The notes under the pieces: generated by a model
What the model was told of the DNA's origin: nothing
Database searches by the model: none
The model's input: the letters and a program-made list of their open reading frames with translations, nothing else
Made by a program: the position numbers and the translations under genes
Shown here: positions 1 to 11,170 of the stretch, in pieces
How positions within the stretch are numbered: the stretch's first letter is position 1
Layout of the letters: the number at the start of each line of letters is the position of its first letter
Assembly (NCBI RefSeq): GCF_025698545.1
Contig: NC_068570.1
Span: 53,897,924 to 53,961,923 of the forward strand
Length of the DNA: 64,000 nt
DNA from: Gossypium raimondii
Taxonomy: Eukaryota; Streptophyta; Magnoliopsida; Malvales; Malvaceae
Reading direction: 5' to 3'

Positions 1-290
1 GCTAATTTATAATTATTCAATCCTTGTTTTTTTTTATAACACAATTACAAATTGACTTTGGTTGTTTTCAATTTATGACGGTTAATATTCTAGCTTAATA
101 ATTGAGTATTATTATATATTTAATTTGATTTATTTATAAATAAATCATTGCAATATATGTAAAAATTTAAAATATATATTTATTAATATGTATATAAATT
201 TATTAATATATGTAAAAACAACTTTTCGGAAAATATTTTTAAGAAATTTGCTAAACAACATAAAATATTTTACACAGATTCATCCAAACA

Positions 291-363
291 CCAGAAAAGT
301 AAATCATTTCCAGAAAAGTAAATCATTTTCTAGAAAAGTAAATCATTTTCTAGAAATCATTTT
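291..363. repeat. short tandem repeat, about 20-bp unit
   Basis: Three near-identical units reading roughly C(C/T)AGAAAAGTAAATCATTT lie head to tail, followed by a partial fourth. The repeat is visible directly. Nothing coding overlaps it convincingly; a short frame across it is low-complexity and resembles no protein. Confidence 0.8.
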
Positions 364-699
364 CCGGAAAAACATTTTACTGGCAAACAAACGGAGCCTA
401 AAAACAAAACGAAAACCATAAAATATTATTGAAGAAACTGCGACTAGCAATTAACTTGAAGGTCGGCATCACCACCGATAAACCAAATATTTGATTTGAA
501 ATTTTTAAGCAGTAACTCCTATTCTTTTTTTTTTCTTGTTAATTTTTTAAAATTTTCATGACTGAATTGATGTTTAATCAATTTATGATACTTAATCAAT
601 GAAGTTTTAAAAAATGATTTCATACATTGTAAACTCCACCAAGGTTAAATGAGCGTTGGAATTAAAACTTGCATTTTAAACATAGGCTTATTTATGGGT

Positions 700-1165
700 A
701 GAGTTATTCGTCCAAGTTCAAAGATCCTCTTAAAATTTAGGAGGATCTGAGTAAAAATATTAAGTTTAAAAAATGGACTTGAGAAAAAAATTAGACCCGT
801 CTAAAATATGAGTTGGGCTCGAGGTTGAATATTCAAGGCTTGAGCCAAACCTGGTCTAGTCCGACTCTTTTTTAAGTTTGTAATATTTTATATTATGTTA
901 TTTTTATATGTAATTTATAACACATAAAAGATAAATTTATGATACTACTATAATATAAACATTAAAAATATTAAGATAACTATATATAAAATTTTAATAA
1001 ATAAAAATATATAAACTATTAAATATTAAATTAAAACAATATAAAAATATATTTTAAATTTTTTTAAATAATATAGTTGGGTTTAAAATCGACTTGAATT
1101 AGTTATTTACAAATATGAATAGATTTTGATAAAATTTTAAGACCCGACTGAATTTAGACAAATAT
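700..1165. repeat. possible degenerate MITE with AT-rich core
   Basis: GC-richer flanks with phrases such as 'gggctcgag' and 'gacccgac' enclose an AT-rich core of about 250 bp. The layout recalls the hAT-like element at 25124-25481, whose ends are GC-rich and core AT-rich. I found no clean terminal repeat or target duplication here, so this is a resemblance only. Confidence 0.3.
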
Positions 1166-1297
1166 AAAATATATTAATATTATGCGTAAAATTGAGAAAT
1201 TTCATGTGGAGCAACAATAGTGGAAATTGATACTTTCTTTGGATGATTCTCTCTCTCATGTACTATTCAAAGGAAGAAGGTAGTACACGTTCACTTC

Positions 1298-1722
1298 CAA
1301 CGATTGTGTTGATTCTGTTTGATTTTCTATTCAACCAAATTGTTTTATTTTCTATTTAGAATTTTTTTTCTTAACAACAAATTTATATTAATGAAATTTT
1401 TAGAATCCGTTTGTTGATATAATATGAAAATAAATGTTCAAACGCTATATATTAAATATTGTTAATTAAGTTTTAGTTCAACTGTGTTGGTGCCGCTTGA
1501 TAGAAATAAAGTAACACAAGTCGAAGGAGGTTTCGCTTGCAACGATTGTGTTGATCCTGTTTGATTTTTAATCAACGGAACTATTCTATTTTCTTTGTTA
1601 AATTTTTTTCTTAATATATCAATAAATTTTTTAAAATCAAATGACAAAATACGTTTGTTGATATAATATGAAAAGAAACGTTCAAAAATTATATATTAAA
1701 ATGTTGTCAATTAAGTCTTAAC
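1298..1722. repeat. diverged tandem duplication, two units about 242 bp apart
   Basis: The stretch from 'caacgattgtgttgat' at 1298 to about 1476 is repeated from 1540 to about 1720, with many substitutions and small indels. Both copies contain 'gtttgttgatataatatgaaaa' in the same relative place. No gene is visible in either unit. Confidence 0.7.
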
Positions 1723-2084
1723 TCGATTGGTATCTGCATTGTTCTCCTGCATTGAAGCGCATTATCCTCCTATTCAATGGTTGAGGAAAGACTATAAGTG
1801 GTTCTAAGAGTTGTATCAAAAAGAACATATATTATAATAACCTATAATAAGATTATTGTTTAAAAATATATAAATATTTATCATTTTATGTATAAATTCT
1901 ATCATCATTTAGGAGATGAAGTTTATTTTCGTGAAATTTGATTAAATTCTTAATTGAATATAATATATTTACATTAATATATGAGATTTAATATTTTTAA
2001 AATATTTTTAATTCTCAAACCCCTAATTAATATAAACTCCAAGAGTTTTGAGATAAAACCGATTTTCTATTTTTTCCCAATTTT

Positions 2085-2900
2085 TAATCTAGATGGTACA
2101 TGAATTTGTATTTTTCAATCAGGTTGATACTTTTATGATAACATTATTAGTTTGTATTAACATAGCATTGCTAGCCAATCTGGTGGTGCCATGAGACAAC
2201 ATAAATAAAAATAGAAAATCTTTAAAAATATATAAATTAATAAAAATATAACTTTTTTCACATCAAGAATAAACTGGACAAATATTTGTTCAAATGTGCT
2301 TTTAGTATTTTTTATAATTTTATAAAATATTTGTTTTAGGTTATTATTTTGAAATATATATAAATTATAAATATATATTTAAAACCTATAATATTTTAAA
2401 TATATATAATTATAATGTATAATATAAAAATTTATAAAAAATTTTAAAACTCATAAAAATATAAATATACAAAATAACTAAAATTTATAAATACATATAT
2501 AAATATGTGAAATAACTAAAAACACCTTTAGAATGAATCTGAATAAATGGTTGTCTACACTTCTTGATGTAAAACTTTTTATGCCTTTATTGATTTATAT
2601 ATATTATTTTTAAAATTATATATTTTTAATTTCAAAGTAATAATAATATAAGTACCATGATATTTTATAAATAATATAAAATATAAAATTACTAAAACAC
2701 ATCTCAATTTGTCCAGATTCATTCTTCATTTGAAAAAATATATTATTATTTTATATATATATATATATTTAGAGATTTTATATTTTTAAATTTATGTTTG
2801 TCACTACTGAAAGGTTATCATGTGGCACCATCAGATTGGCTATCAGTGCTACATCAGTGCAAACTAACAATGTTAATGTAGGACAAATCACATTAGCGAA
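2085..2900. mobile_element. imperfect inverted-repeat (MITE-like) element
   Basis: Sequence near 2137-2200 (key words 'gccaatctggtggtgcca') reappears in reverse complement near 2815-2880 ('tggcaccatcagattggc'). A second inner pair lies near 2262-2300 and 2545-2575 (forms of 'cttgatgt'). The centre is AT-rich and non-coding. The outer limits are estimated, and I could not define a target duplication or superfamily. Confidence 0.6.
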
Positions 2901-5454
2901 CAAATATAAATATAAATATTTATATTAAATACAAGATCTGAACAAATAATATAAGCAAATATTTAGATTTATTTAGATTTATGTAAAAACACCAGATCTG
3001 AAAAAAAATTAAATAAAGAGGATCTTGAAAAACTAAAAATCGAATAAGGAAATAGAGTTTTACTAGATGTTGAGGCCTGTTTTCACAGTTTCCTTAAGAT
3101 AGATTCGGCCGCTCTTATGTTACTTGGAGAAACGTTGGTTGTCTGTCTCGCAGGACACAACAACAAAATGATCACGGCAATAGTATCTCTGCAATATTCT
3201 TTTATATTTTAGCCCTATATTAATAGTAACTTGATTACGTATTTTTTTCTCAGTAAATATTATACAGAATATATCGATTTGATTTTATTCATTTCCAAAA
3301 TTCCTTTATATTGAATGCCTATAAAGACCTAAACAACACTTTTAATATAAGGCTAAATTAAACACAATCTAACTTTTAATATAATCTATCTACTGAATCT
3401 ATATTTTCCTTAAAAGTCATTAACTTCCAACTTTTGGAGTTGCCTCCTATTCTTATTCCTCTTCTTAAATTTAATTTAATAAATAAAATTAAAAATTCAT
3501 ATATTTCCTTTATAAAATTTTAAAATATATTATTAACGGATCTGATAAAATATATTCCAACTATTTATTTACTTATTTGAAACCTACTATTATAATTAAA
3601 ATATACTCAATTTAAATCACAATAAATTATTTTTATAATACACAATTAGATTAATAATCGAAATATATTGTACTTAAATCAAAATAAATAAACTTTTCAA
3701 TGAATACAAAAATAGTTAAACCTAAATAAAAATAAATGTTAAACTTAAACCTAAAATCACAAAATCACAATCTTCCAATTAAGCAAAACCCCTTGAACAA
3801 TCAAAATTCACGTGTCATGACAATTTAATTTTCAAAGGGAAAAAAAAAGAAAAAAGAAGAAGAACTTGTCAACATTATTGTTCTTTGATTTGATTGTTTT
3901 GGGGGTATATACTCTCCTTTGACTTGTCAATTCAATTGGGCATTCTAATTTAGGTTCTAATTCATGACTGAATATATCAATTATTGAGATGTTAATCAAT
4001 CATTGTTATTTAATCAATTATCTTTTAACATTTTTAGATGAAATTATTAATGCTAATTAAAGAGAAAATTAGATTAATCAATATTTTATTTTTAAATTTG
4101 TATTGTTTGACAAAACACCTCAGAGTGTATGAAAAATTTAATATATATTAGCTTTATTGACATGACATAAACACGAATTGTCACATCAATAATTAATTAA
4201 TTTTTAAAATTATCAAATTTTAAAAATTTTAAAAATATAAAAATAAAAAATTTAAAATTAATTAATTGCAGTCCATTTTTAGTTAAGTGAAAAATTAAAT
4301 AAATAATTTTTTATAAAGTTAAAAGACTAAATAAATTTTAATTTTTTCCTTTATAAAATTAACATTATTGGAAATCTTTTCCATTAACAATAAAAAAAAA
4401 GCAATTTGTTGCACACTGAATTTTCTATATTCAATCAAGACAGTAAGAGGAAACATCAAAGAACGTCACTGTCACTCAACAAATTAATAAATTAATATAT
4501 TTGTTTCATTAAAGGAAAAAAAATCCCCTTTAAACCTACCACAGTCCACAATAAATAAATAAAATCAAGTAAATGCCAAGTCAGCTTGGGACCCACCTAA
4601 CCCTGTTCTAAGTAAATACCAAAAATGTCTCAGTCAATACATGCGACCTTCTTTTTCTAATCTTTCGTATAAAAATTAATTTAAAAAGAAATAAAATATA
4701 TTTTTTTAAAATTTAAAATATCACATAAATTCTTCATAAATTTAAAACTTAGTTCATGTAATTTTATTTTTTAGAATTTAATTCTTCTATTTTTCAGACT
4801 AAATTCAAAAAATAAAAATTAATAAATTAAATTCTAAAATCTAAACAACTTTTTTCTTTGATTTTCAACGCCGATCGTTAAATCGACTTAGATTTAAGGT
4901 ATATTATTCTACTCATCGATGGGTATTAATCCACCGTACTGATTATTGAATCGTTGCTTGAAGCTTGCTAACCAAACTTTTTTCAAAAACTAAACTTACC
5001 AGTTCAGTGACTTAAATAGAAACTTTCGAATCTTTTAGTAACTAATTTGTAATTTTTTGAATTAAAGTGATCAAAACGTAAACTTTCTAATAATTTAGTG
5101 GACTTAACTAAAAAACAAAATTCCTAGTAAGATATGTAAGTAGAACAATTTTAGTGTAAAATTATTAAAAATAAAATAATTTATAGATTTTTGCAGTATT
5201 TAAAGTAATAAAACATCTTAATATGAAATATAATATAGAAATTATATGAATTACAAAAATAATAAAATTTATACAATTCTAAACTACACATAATTCTCAA
5301 ATTTCTAAGAGTTATTATCATACAAAAAATTGTATAACCCACACAGTATAATTATAAGCAAAGAAAATAACAAAAACGCAACTCTCCGGCGGCGCCGCCC
5401 TCTACTTTACGTCAATTTTCACTTACCCTCGCCGTGAGCCAGGGGCAAAAAACT
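2901..5454. other. AT-rich intergenic DNA, no gene seen
   Basis: About 2.5 kb of AT-rich sequence without a convincing reading frame, RNA gene or sharp repeat boundary. A short GC-rich patch lies near 5385-5450 ('ctccggcggcgccgccctc'), just before the foldback element, and remains unexplained. Confidence 0.6.
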
Positions 5455-6529
5455 GGGTAAATTAACTAAAATGCCGCGTTTTTCTTTTAAATATTTAACA
5501 GATTAAGCCATTTTTTTAATTTACCATAATATGCCGATTTTGGAAAGAAAATGAAAAAATGTGTTTAACTAAATGTGCTTTTAGCTTTGATTAGATGGTT
5601 AAATGTTAGTGTTTTTATTCTTGAATCTCGAGCTCAATTCTTCTCCTACTTACATGTGTATTTTTTTATTTTATTTTGCTTCAAGCTTTTTAAATTTTTA
5701 ATTTAATATTTTTAGCATATTAATTTTTTGTTAGATGGTTAGATAATTGTAATTATATCTTTAAGTTTTGGGTTCGACTTTCCTACTCATATTTGTATCT
5801 TTTCTCATGTTGCTTCATTTTTATTTTTAATTAATATTTTAACATATTAGCTCTTTTTGTTAGATAGTTAGATGATTGCGATTACATCTTAAGTCTCAGA
5901 TTCCATTATTTTTATAAACATATTAATGTATTTTTTATTTCATGTTGTTTCAAACTTTTTTATTTTTAATTAATGCTTTTAATTAATAAATATATTATTT
6001 TTAAATTTTTATTTGCAATAAATATTGCAAATATCATTAATTGAAAGATGACTTAAAATAAAAATAATATATTTATTAATTAAAATATTAATTAAAAATA
6101 ACATGGAATAAAATATACATTAATATGCTTATAAAAATAATGGAACCCGAGATTTAAGGATGTAATCGTAATTATCTAACCATCTAACGAAAAGAGTTAA
6201 TATGTTAGAAATATTAATTAAAAAAACTTGAAGTAACACGAAATAAAAATACAAATGTGAATATGAAATGTATTAAACCAGAGATTTAAAGATGTAATTG
6301 TAACTATCTAACCATTTAACAAAAAATTAGTATGTTAAAAAATTAAAAACTTGAAGCAACATAAAATAAAAAATAAAAATGTGAGTAGGAAAAAAATTAA
6401 ACCCAAGACTCAATTATAAAAATACTAACTTTTAACTATCTGACAAAAATTGAAAGCATCTAGCTAGACACGTTTTTTCATTCTCTCTCCCAAATAAGAC
6501 TAATCCGGCACTTTTAGTTAATTTACCCC
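5455..6529. mobile_element. foldback MULE-like element, 1.07 kb palindrome
   Basis: The left end reads GGGTAAATTAACTAAAATGCC (5455 on) and the right end is its reverse complement with one change (to 6528/6529). Each arm also contains mirrored copies of a unit of about 130-150 bp beginning 'ttagatggttaga' (left: 5592, 5734, 5860; right: near 6180 and 6310), so the whole element can fold into a long hairpin. The flanking 9-mers caaaaaact and caaaagatt match at 7 of 9 positions, which fits an aged Mutator-type 9-bp target duplication. It ends about 330 bp before the pseudokinase start codon and could influence that promoter or be a source of small RNAs (inference). Confidence 0.75.
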
Positions 6530-6859
6530 CAAAAGATTTGCAATTATTAATTTTACCGCGATAAAGAAAAACTGAAAAAAAAAAAACACGAAAATTCAAA
6601 TCGATAAAAACATAAGCTTTAAAAGGTTGTTTGCAGAGTTCAGCCTTTTTGAGTGTACGCGTTTTCAAACCCAAAACAAATAAGTTCAAAAAAAAAAGGA
6701 GAGGAAAAATCATAGGAATTCTGAAGTCTAAATTGATCTTATCGTGTTGTATTCAGCGTCTGACTCAGCGGCGTCTTCTCTTTCAACTCAGTGAAACATT
6801 TCTGGGTTCCTTTTTTGGGTTAAGCTTTAATCAAAAGAAGAAGAATAAAAAGGAAGACG

Positions 6860-9800
6860 ATGATCATGGACAAGAACTGGAAGTTTATAAGATTAAAACA
6901 AGGTTTCGGAGTTGGTGTCTTGCTGTTTTTGTTATGTCAAACTTTGGTTTGTTGGTCATTGAATGAAGAAGGTAAGCTTTTTTTTTCTTTTTTGAAGTTT
7001 TGGATTTTGTTTGTTTGCTGGGAAAGTGAAGGAAAATATATGATTGGTAATGGATATTATGCAGGATTGGCGTTGTTAAGTTTAAAAGATAGAGTTGTGA
7101 ACGATCCTTTTTGTTCATTGTCGAATTGGAAAGAAGAAGATGGAGAGTTTGACCATTGTTCTTGGTTTGGTGTCGAGTGTTCTGATGGCAAAGTTGTTGT
7201 TTTGTAAGTTTTCTCCTTTCTATGTCTTACTTTTTCTTGCTCTTTTGATTTGTGCTGTTTGGCTGCTGAGAAAAGAAAGGAAAATGAATTGTAATCTTGA
7301 GTGCTCAGTATTTGCTTTTTTTTTTTCCTGGAGATGTTAGCTTTGAGGATATGATTATTCAAACAGAAATATTTTCTTTCCAATTTTGCCAAAATTGAGA
7401 CATTCATATTTAGTATATTGAAATTTTGATAACTTATTTCCTTTAATTTGTTCTAAAATTTGATGGAATGAATAAAATGCAGGAACTTGAAGGATCTTTG
7501 TCTTGAAGGAACATTGGCACCTGAACTTGGATCTCTTGCTCATATTAAGTCCATGTAAGTGACTTTGATTTGTTTATCCTCTAGTTCATATCTATGTTGC
7601 TTCCATTTTTCATTTTTTTTGAAATTTTATGTTGGAATCCGATAGATCTTCTATGAGATCTTAAAATACATGAAAATATTTTCTTTAAATGAATATACTC
7701 GTCTCATACACGAGTTTATAGTCATTCTAATACCATCGTTTCCTCTACAGTATTTTGCGGAACAACTCTTTTACTGGAATTATCCCCCAAGGCATCCGAG
7801 AACTCGAGGAACTAGAGGTGTTGGACTTGGGATACAATAACTTCAGTGAACCGATTCCGCCCGAACTTGGAAACAATTTGTCACTGACGATCCTGTAAGT
7901 CGACAGTGTCCAGGGACGATAACGGGTTGGATATCTACATTTTCTGTAATATTCCAATCCGAATCTGTTTTCATTCGGAAGCTTTTTCTTTTCTTTCTCT
8001 ATCACCTAGTATAATAACTTAATTTATGCTTATGTTTGCAGTTTACTGGACAATAATGAGCTCCTCAATAGTTTATCTCCTGAGATTTATCAACTTCAGA
8101 AGCTTTCAGAAACTCAAGTGGATGAAAACCAACTATCTAAGGCTGCTAAATTATCTTGCAAGCAAAAGATCAATACATGGTATGCCATCATTTTTCCAAT
8201 AGAAGCCATTCTTATACAATACCGATGTTGTTTTGACTTTTATTTTGTTTTAAGTATCGACATCCAAATATTCATGTTTGACGACTTGGGATATAACCCT
8301 CCAAACATATTACAAAGATATGTACTCACATCCGATACTCACTGAATAACATAATTTAAGAGTGATTGCATCAATCAACAAAGGTCATGTCCAGGATGGA
8401 CCTTTTTGTGCTGTGAAAGTTACATGAAGTTATATGTAAAGTGTTGTACATATGTTATTCCAAAAACAAAATTAAATCATAAAGAATATTTTGTCTGGAT
8501 CAAATAGATGTAATTTTCATGAAAATTTTCATCCTTTAGCTTTATTACTTTGTCTTTTTCTTTATGATTGTGTTTAATCCTTCTTTATCTTTATCTTTAT
8601 CATCTCTGTTAGGAATGTTGGCCAATCTGAAGATGCAATGCGCAGGAGACTACTTCAAGCAAGGCCACCCTCTATAAACTTCAACAACATATCTTTGTCT
8701 CCTCGTCCTTCACCTAGAGCTCCTACTCCTGTCTCCGCTGAACCTTCCAGCAATACTACATTCAGAAGAGATGCTCCGGTTAACCGATCTTCCTCTCCGA
8801 CTGCATCTCCGTCTCCGTCTCCGTCTCCATCTCCATCTCCATCTCCATCAATCCCAAATGCTTCTGCTCCATCACCTTCAGGAAACAATCCTACTCGTTC
8901 GGGTTCGAATCCTCTAGCTGCAATACTGGCCGGAACCATAGGGGGTGGTGTATTCCTTCTAATATTAATAGCCATTGCCTATCTCTTTAAAACTTCTAAG
9001 GTATCTACTGTGAAACCTTGGTCTACTGGGCTAAGCGGACAGCTTCAGAAAGCATTTGTAACCGGTAATTCTTCTGTCATGTTGCTGCCTCAATTCTTCA
9101 TTTTTCTTAAAGACTTGTGATGTACCTTAATAAATTTGGAATAAATTGGAATTAATCGAGCACATATTTGTATCCAACACATTGTACCTGAATTCCTGTT
9201 GCATTTCAGGTGTACCAAAGCTGAAGAGATCAGAGCTGGAAGCAGCCTGCGAAGATTTCAGCAATGTGATTAGTTCTTCAACAGTTGGCACTGTGTACAA
9301 AGGGACACTGTCTAGTGGGATTGAAATATCCGTGGCCTACTTCCCTGTGAAATTTGCCAAAGATTGGTCAAAGAATTTAGAAGCACAGTTCAGAAACAAG
9401 GTATTGTACTGAAAACATCCATCTCTGTTACTAGGATTCGAGTGGAAAGATCATATCTCCATACTCATGTCTCTCTCTCTCTCTCTATGCCTCGGTCATT
9501 GCTGTCTTGCTTTACTTGGAGTGTTCTTATTGGTTTGTCTAACTATATCTAGTTTTATAATTTCAGATTGAAACATTATCAAAGGTGAACCATAAAAATT
9601 TCGTCAACCTAGTTGGATATTGCGAGGAAGACGAGCCTTTTACGAGGATGATGGTTTTTGAATATGCTCCGAATGGAACACTCTTTGAGCATTTACACAG
9701 TTAAGCACCTAACTCTTGTTTCTCGGATGTATTTCTACATAACATGGAATAAGAACATCATAATATGTTCAGTTTTTCCTAAGTTTTCCCGTGTATTTCA

Positions 9801-10418
9801 AATGATATTGCAGTTAAAGAATCCGAGCACTTAGACTGGATGACCAGGTTAAGAATTATGGTGGGCATGGCTTCCTGCCTAGAGCATATGCACCAGCTGA
9901 ACCCTCCCATACCGCATACCAACTTGTCGTCAGCTGCTGTCAATCTAACCGAAGACTACGCGGCCAAAGTCTATGATCCGTTCTCCTGGAACGAGATAAC
10001 TGCAGCTGAGAGTGAAACTGATAGAAAAAACCATTCAGATACACCATCATTATCAAGGCTAGAAAGTAATGTTTATAGCTTTGGGGTATTATTATTCGAA
10101 ATCTTAACAGGAAGGATGCCTTACTTGGTGGATGACAATGGCTCGCTCGACGACTGGGCATCGGACTATTTAAGAAGGGATCAACCACTCATGCAGATGG
10201 TTGATCCAACTCTAAGCTCTTTCGACGCAGATCAAGTTGAGAAAATCGGAGAGGTGATCAAATCTTGTGTCCACCCTGAACCTCAACAAAGACCAGATAT
10301 GAGAGAAGTCGGTGCAAGATTGAGAGAGATAACTGCAATTACACCTGAAGGTGCAATCCCGAAAGTTTCTCCTCTTTGGTGGGCGGAGCTGGAGATTATG
10401 TCTACAGAAGCAAGCTAG
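6860..10418 (+). CDS. LRR receptor-like inactive protein kinase, MDIS1/MDIS2 (MRH1-like) family
   Basis: Nine exons join in frame: 6860-6971, 7065-7203, 7483-7554, 7751-7894, 8042-8179, 8613-9064, 9210-9400, 9567-9699 and 9814-10418. They total 1986 nt, 661 aa plus stop, with GT-AG introns throughout. A second ATG two codons on (6866) could be the real start. Order of domains: signal peptide (hydrophobic run at residues 15-32), LRR N-terminal cap, about four LRRs on one exon each, a Ser-Pro repeat linker, a transmembrane segment (NPLAAILAGTIGGGVFLLIL), and a kinase-like domain. The kinase core is degenerate: VAY replaces the VAVK lysine region, HTNLS replaces HRDLK, and YDPF sits where DFG is expected. 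It should therefore be a pseudokinase at the plasma membrane. In Arabidopsis, family members act in pollen-tube perception of LURE peptides (MDIS1/2) and root-hair growth (MRH1); which role applies here is unknown. Confidence 0.93.
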
Positions 10419-10535
10419 GGGATGAAGTTGAAGTTATAAGAATGAAACTTTGATGTTTTATATCTTATATAGGTGAAAAGGCAGAACGAAGGTTGCACGT
10501 ATTTAGTTTAGGTGAATGGAAAATATGTTGTATAT

Positions 10536-10562
10536 ACATACATACATACATACATACATACA

Positions 10563-10592
<30 letters not shown>
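10536..10592. repeat. (ACAT)n microsatellite in the pseudokinase 3' flank
   Basis: About 14 uninterrupted tetranucleotide units begin some 118 bp after the stop codon, probably inside the 3' UTR. Apparent tyrosine/valine/cysteine/methionine repeat frames on the other strand come only from this microsatellite. Confidence 0.95.
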
Positions 10593-10598
<6 letters not shown>

Positions 10599-10599
10599 C

Positions 10600-11099
10600 A
10601 CTCAAGAAAGAGAGGAAATCCAGCAAAATCGTCGTTCTGGATTTCAGCGTGAAAATACGCAAATGGAAATGAAAAAGCATAATTTGCAAGCCTAGTGGTC
10701 TCTATTTGTTCTGATTTGTTCATTGTTAGCTTTAATTTTATTTTCTATTTCAATTTTGAAGCAACTTCATCATCTGTTTTACCTTTATATGATTGTTAGC
10801 AAATCAAATACAATTCAAGTAAACAAATAGTAATGTTTATTGTTCATCACTTGCTAATAGGATGGTGTTGGCTACTTGGCTTCCTCTTGTATATTGCATA
10901 TAACTCGCTTCTAAGTAAAGTGGGAAAGCTCGAAAGAGATGACAAGCGGCCTACTAATCACATCTGGACACACATACAAGAGGCACAATTATGAATTATC
11001 CATTGAAACTTTTTGTGTGGTAGGATGGAATTTAATCAGTTAGAAAGTTATTTAATGTTTGATATGTCAAAATAATTTTTCCTTTTTTTTTGGACTTTC
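10600..11099. other. 3' flank of the pseudokinase gene, no further gene
   Basis: Ordinary AT-rich sequence follows the microsatellite, with 'aataca'-type poly(A)-like words but no clear single signal. No coding frame or structured RNA is recognisable before the dispersed repeat begins near 11100. Confidence 0.5.
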
Positions 11100-11170
11100 T
11101 CATGATAAAAAATGAGAAAGTAACTTTCCCACGTTCAATATTAATTTGGTTATTGCTGTTAAAGGAAATT

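Noticed and set aside
7745..8005. 86-codon minus-strand frame over pseudokinase exon 4
   Set aside because: Shadow of a true exon and its intron.
8655..8975. 106-codon minus-strand frame with an Asp-Gly repeat
   Set aside because: It is the reverse of the Ser-Pro coding repeat in exon 6 of the pseudokinase; the other strand has correct splice sites and family motifs.
10465..10723. Minus-strand frames rich in Tyr-Val-Cys-Met
   Set aside because: Produced entirely by the ACAT microsatellite.
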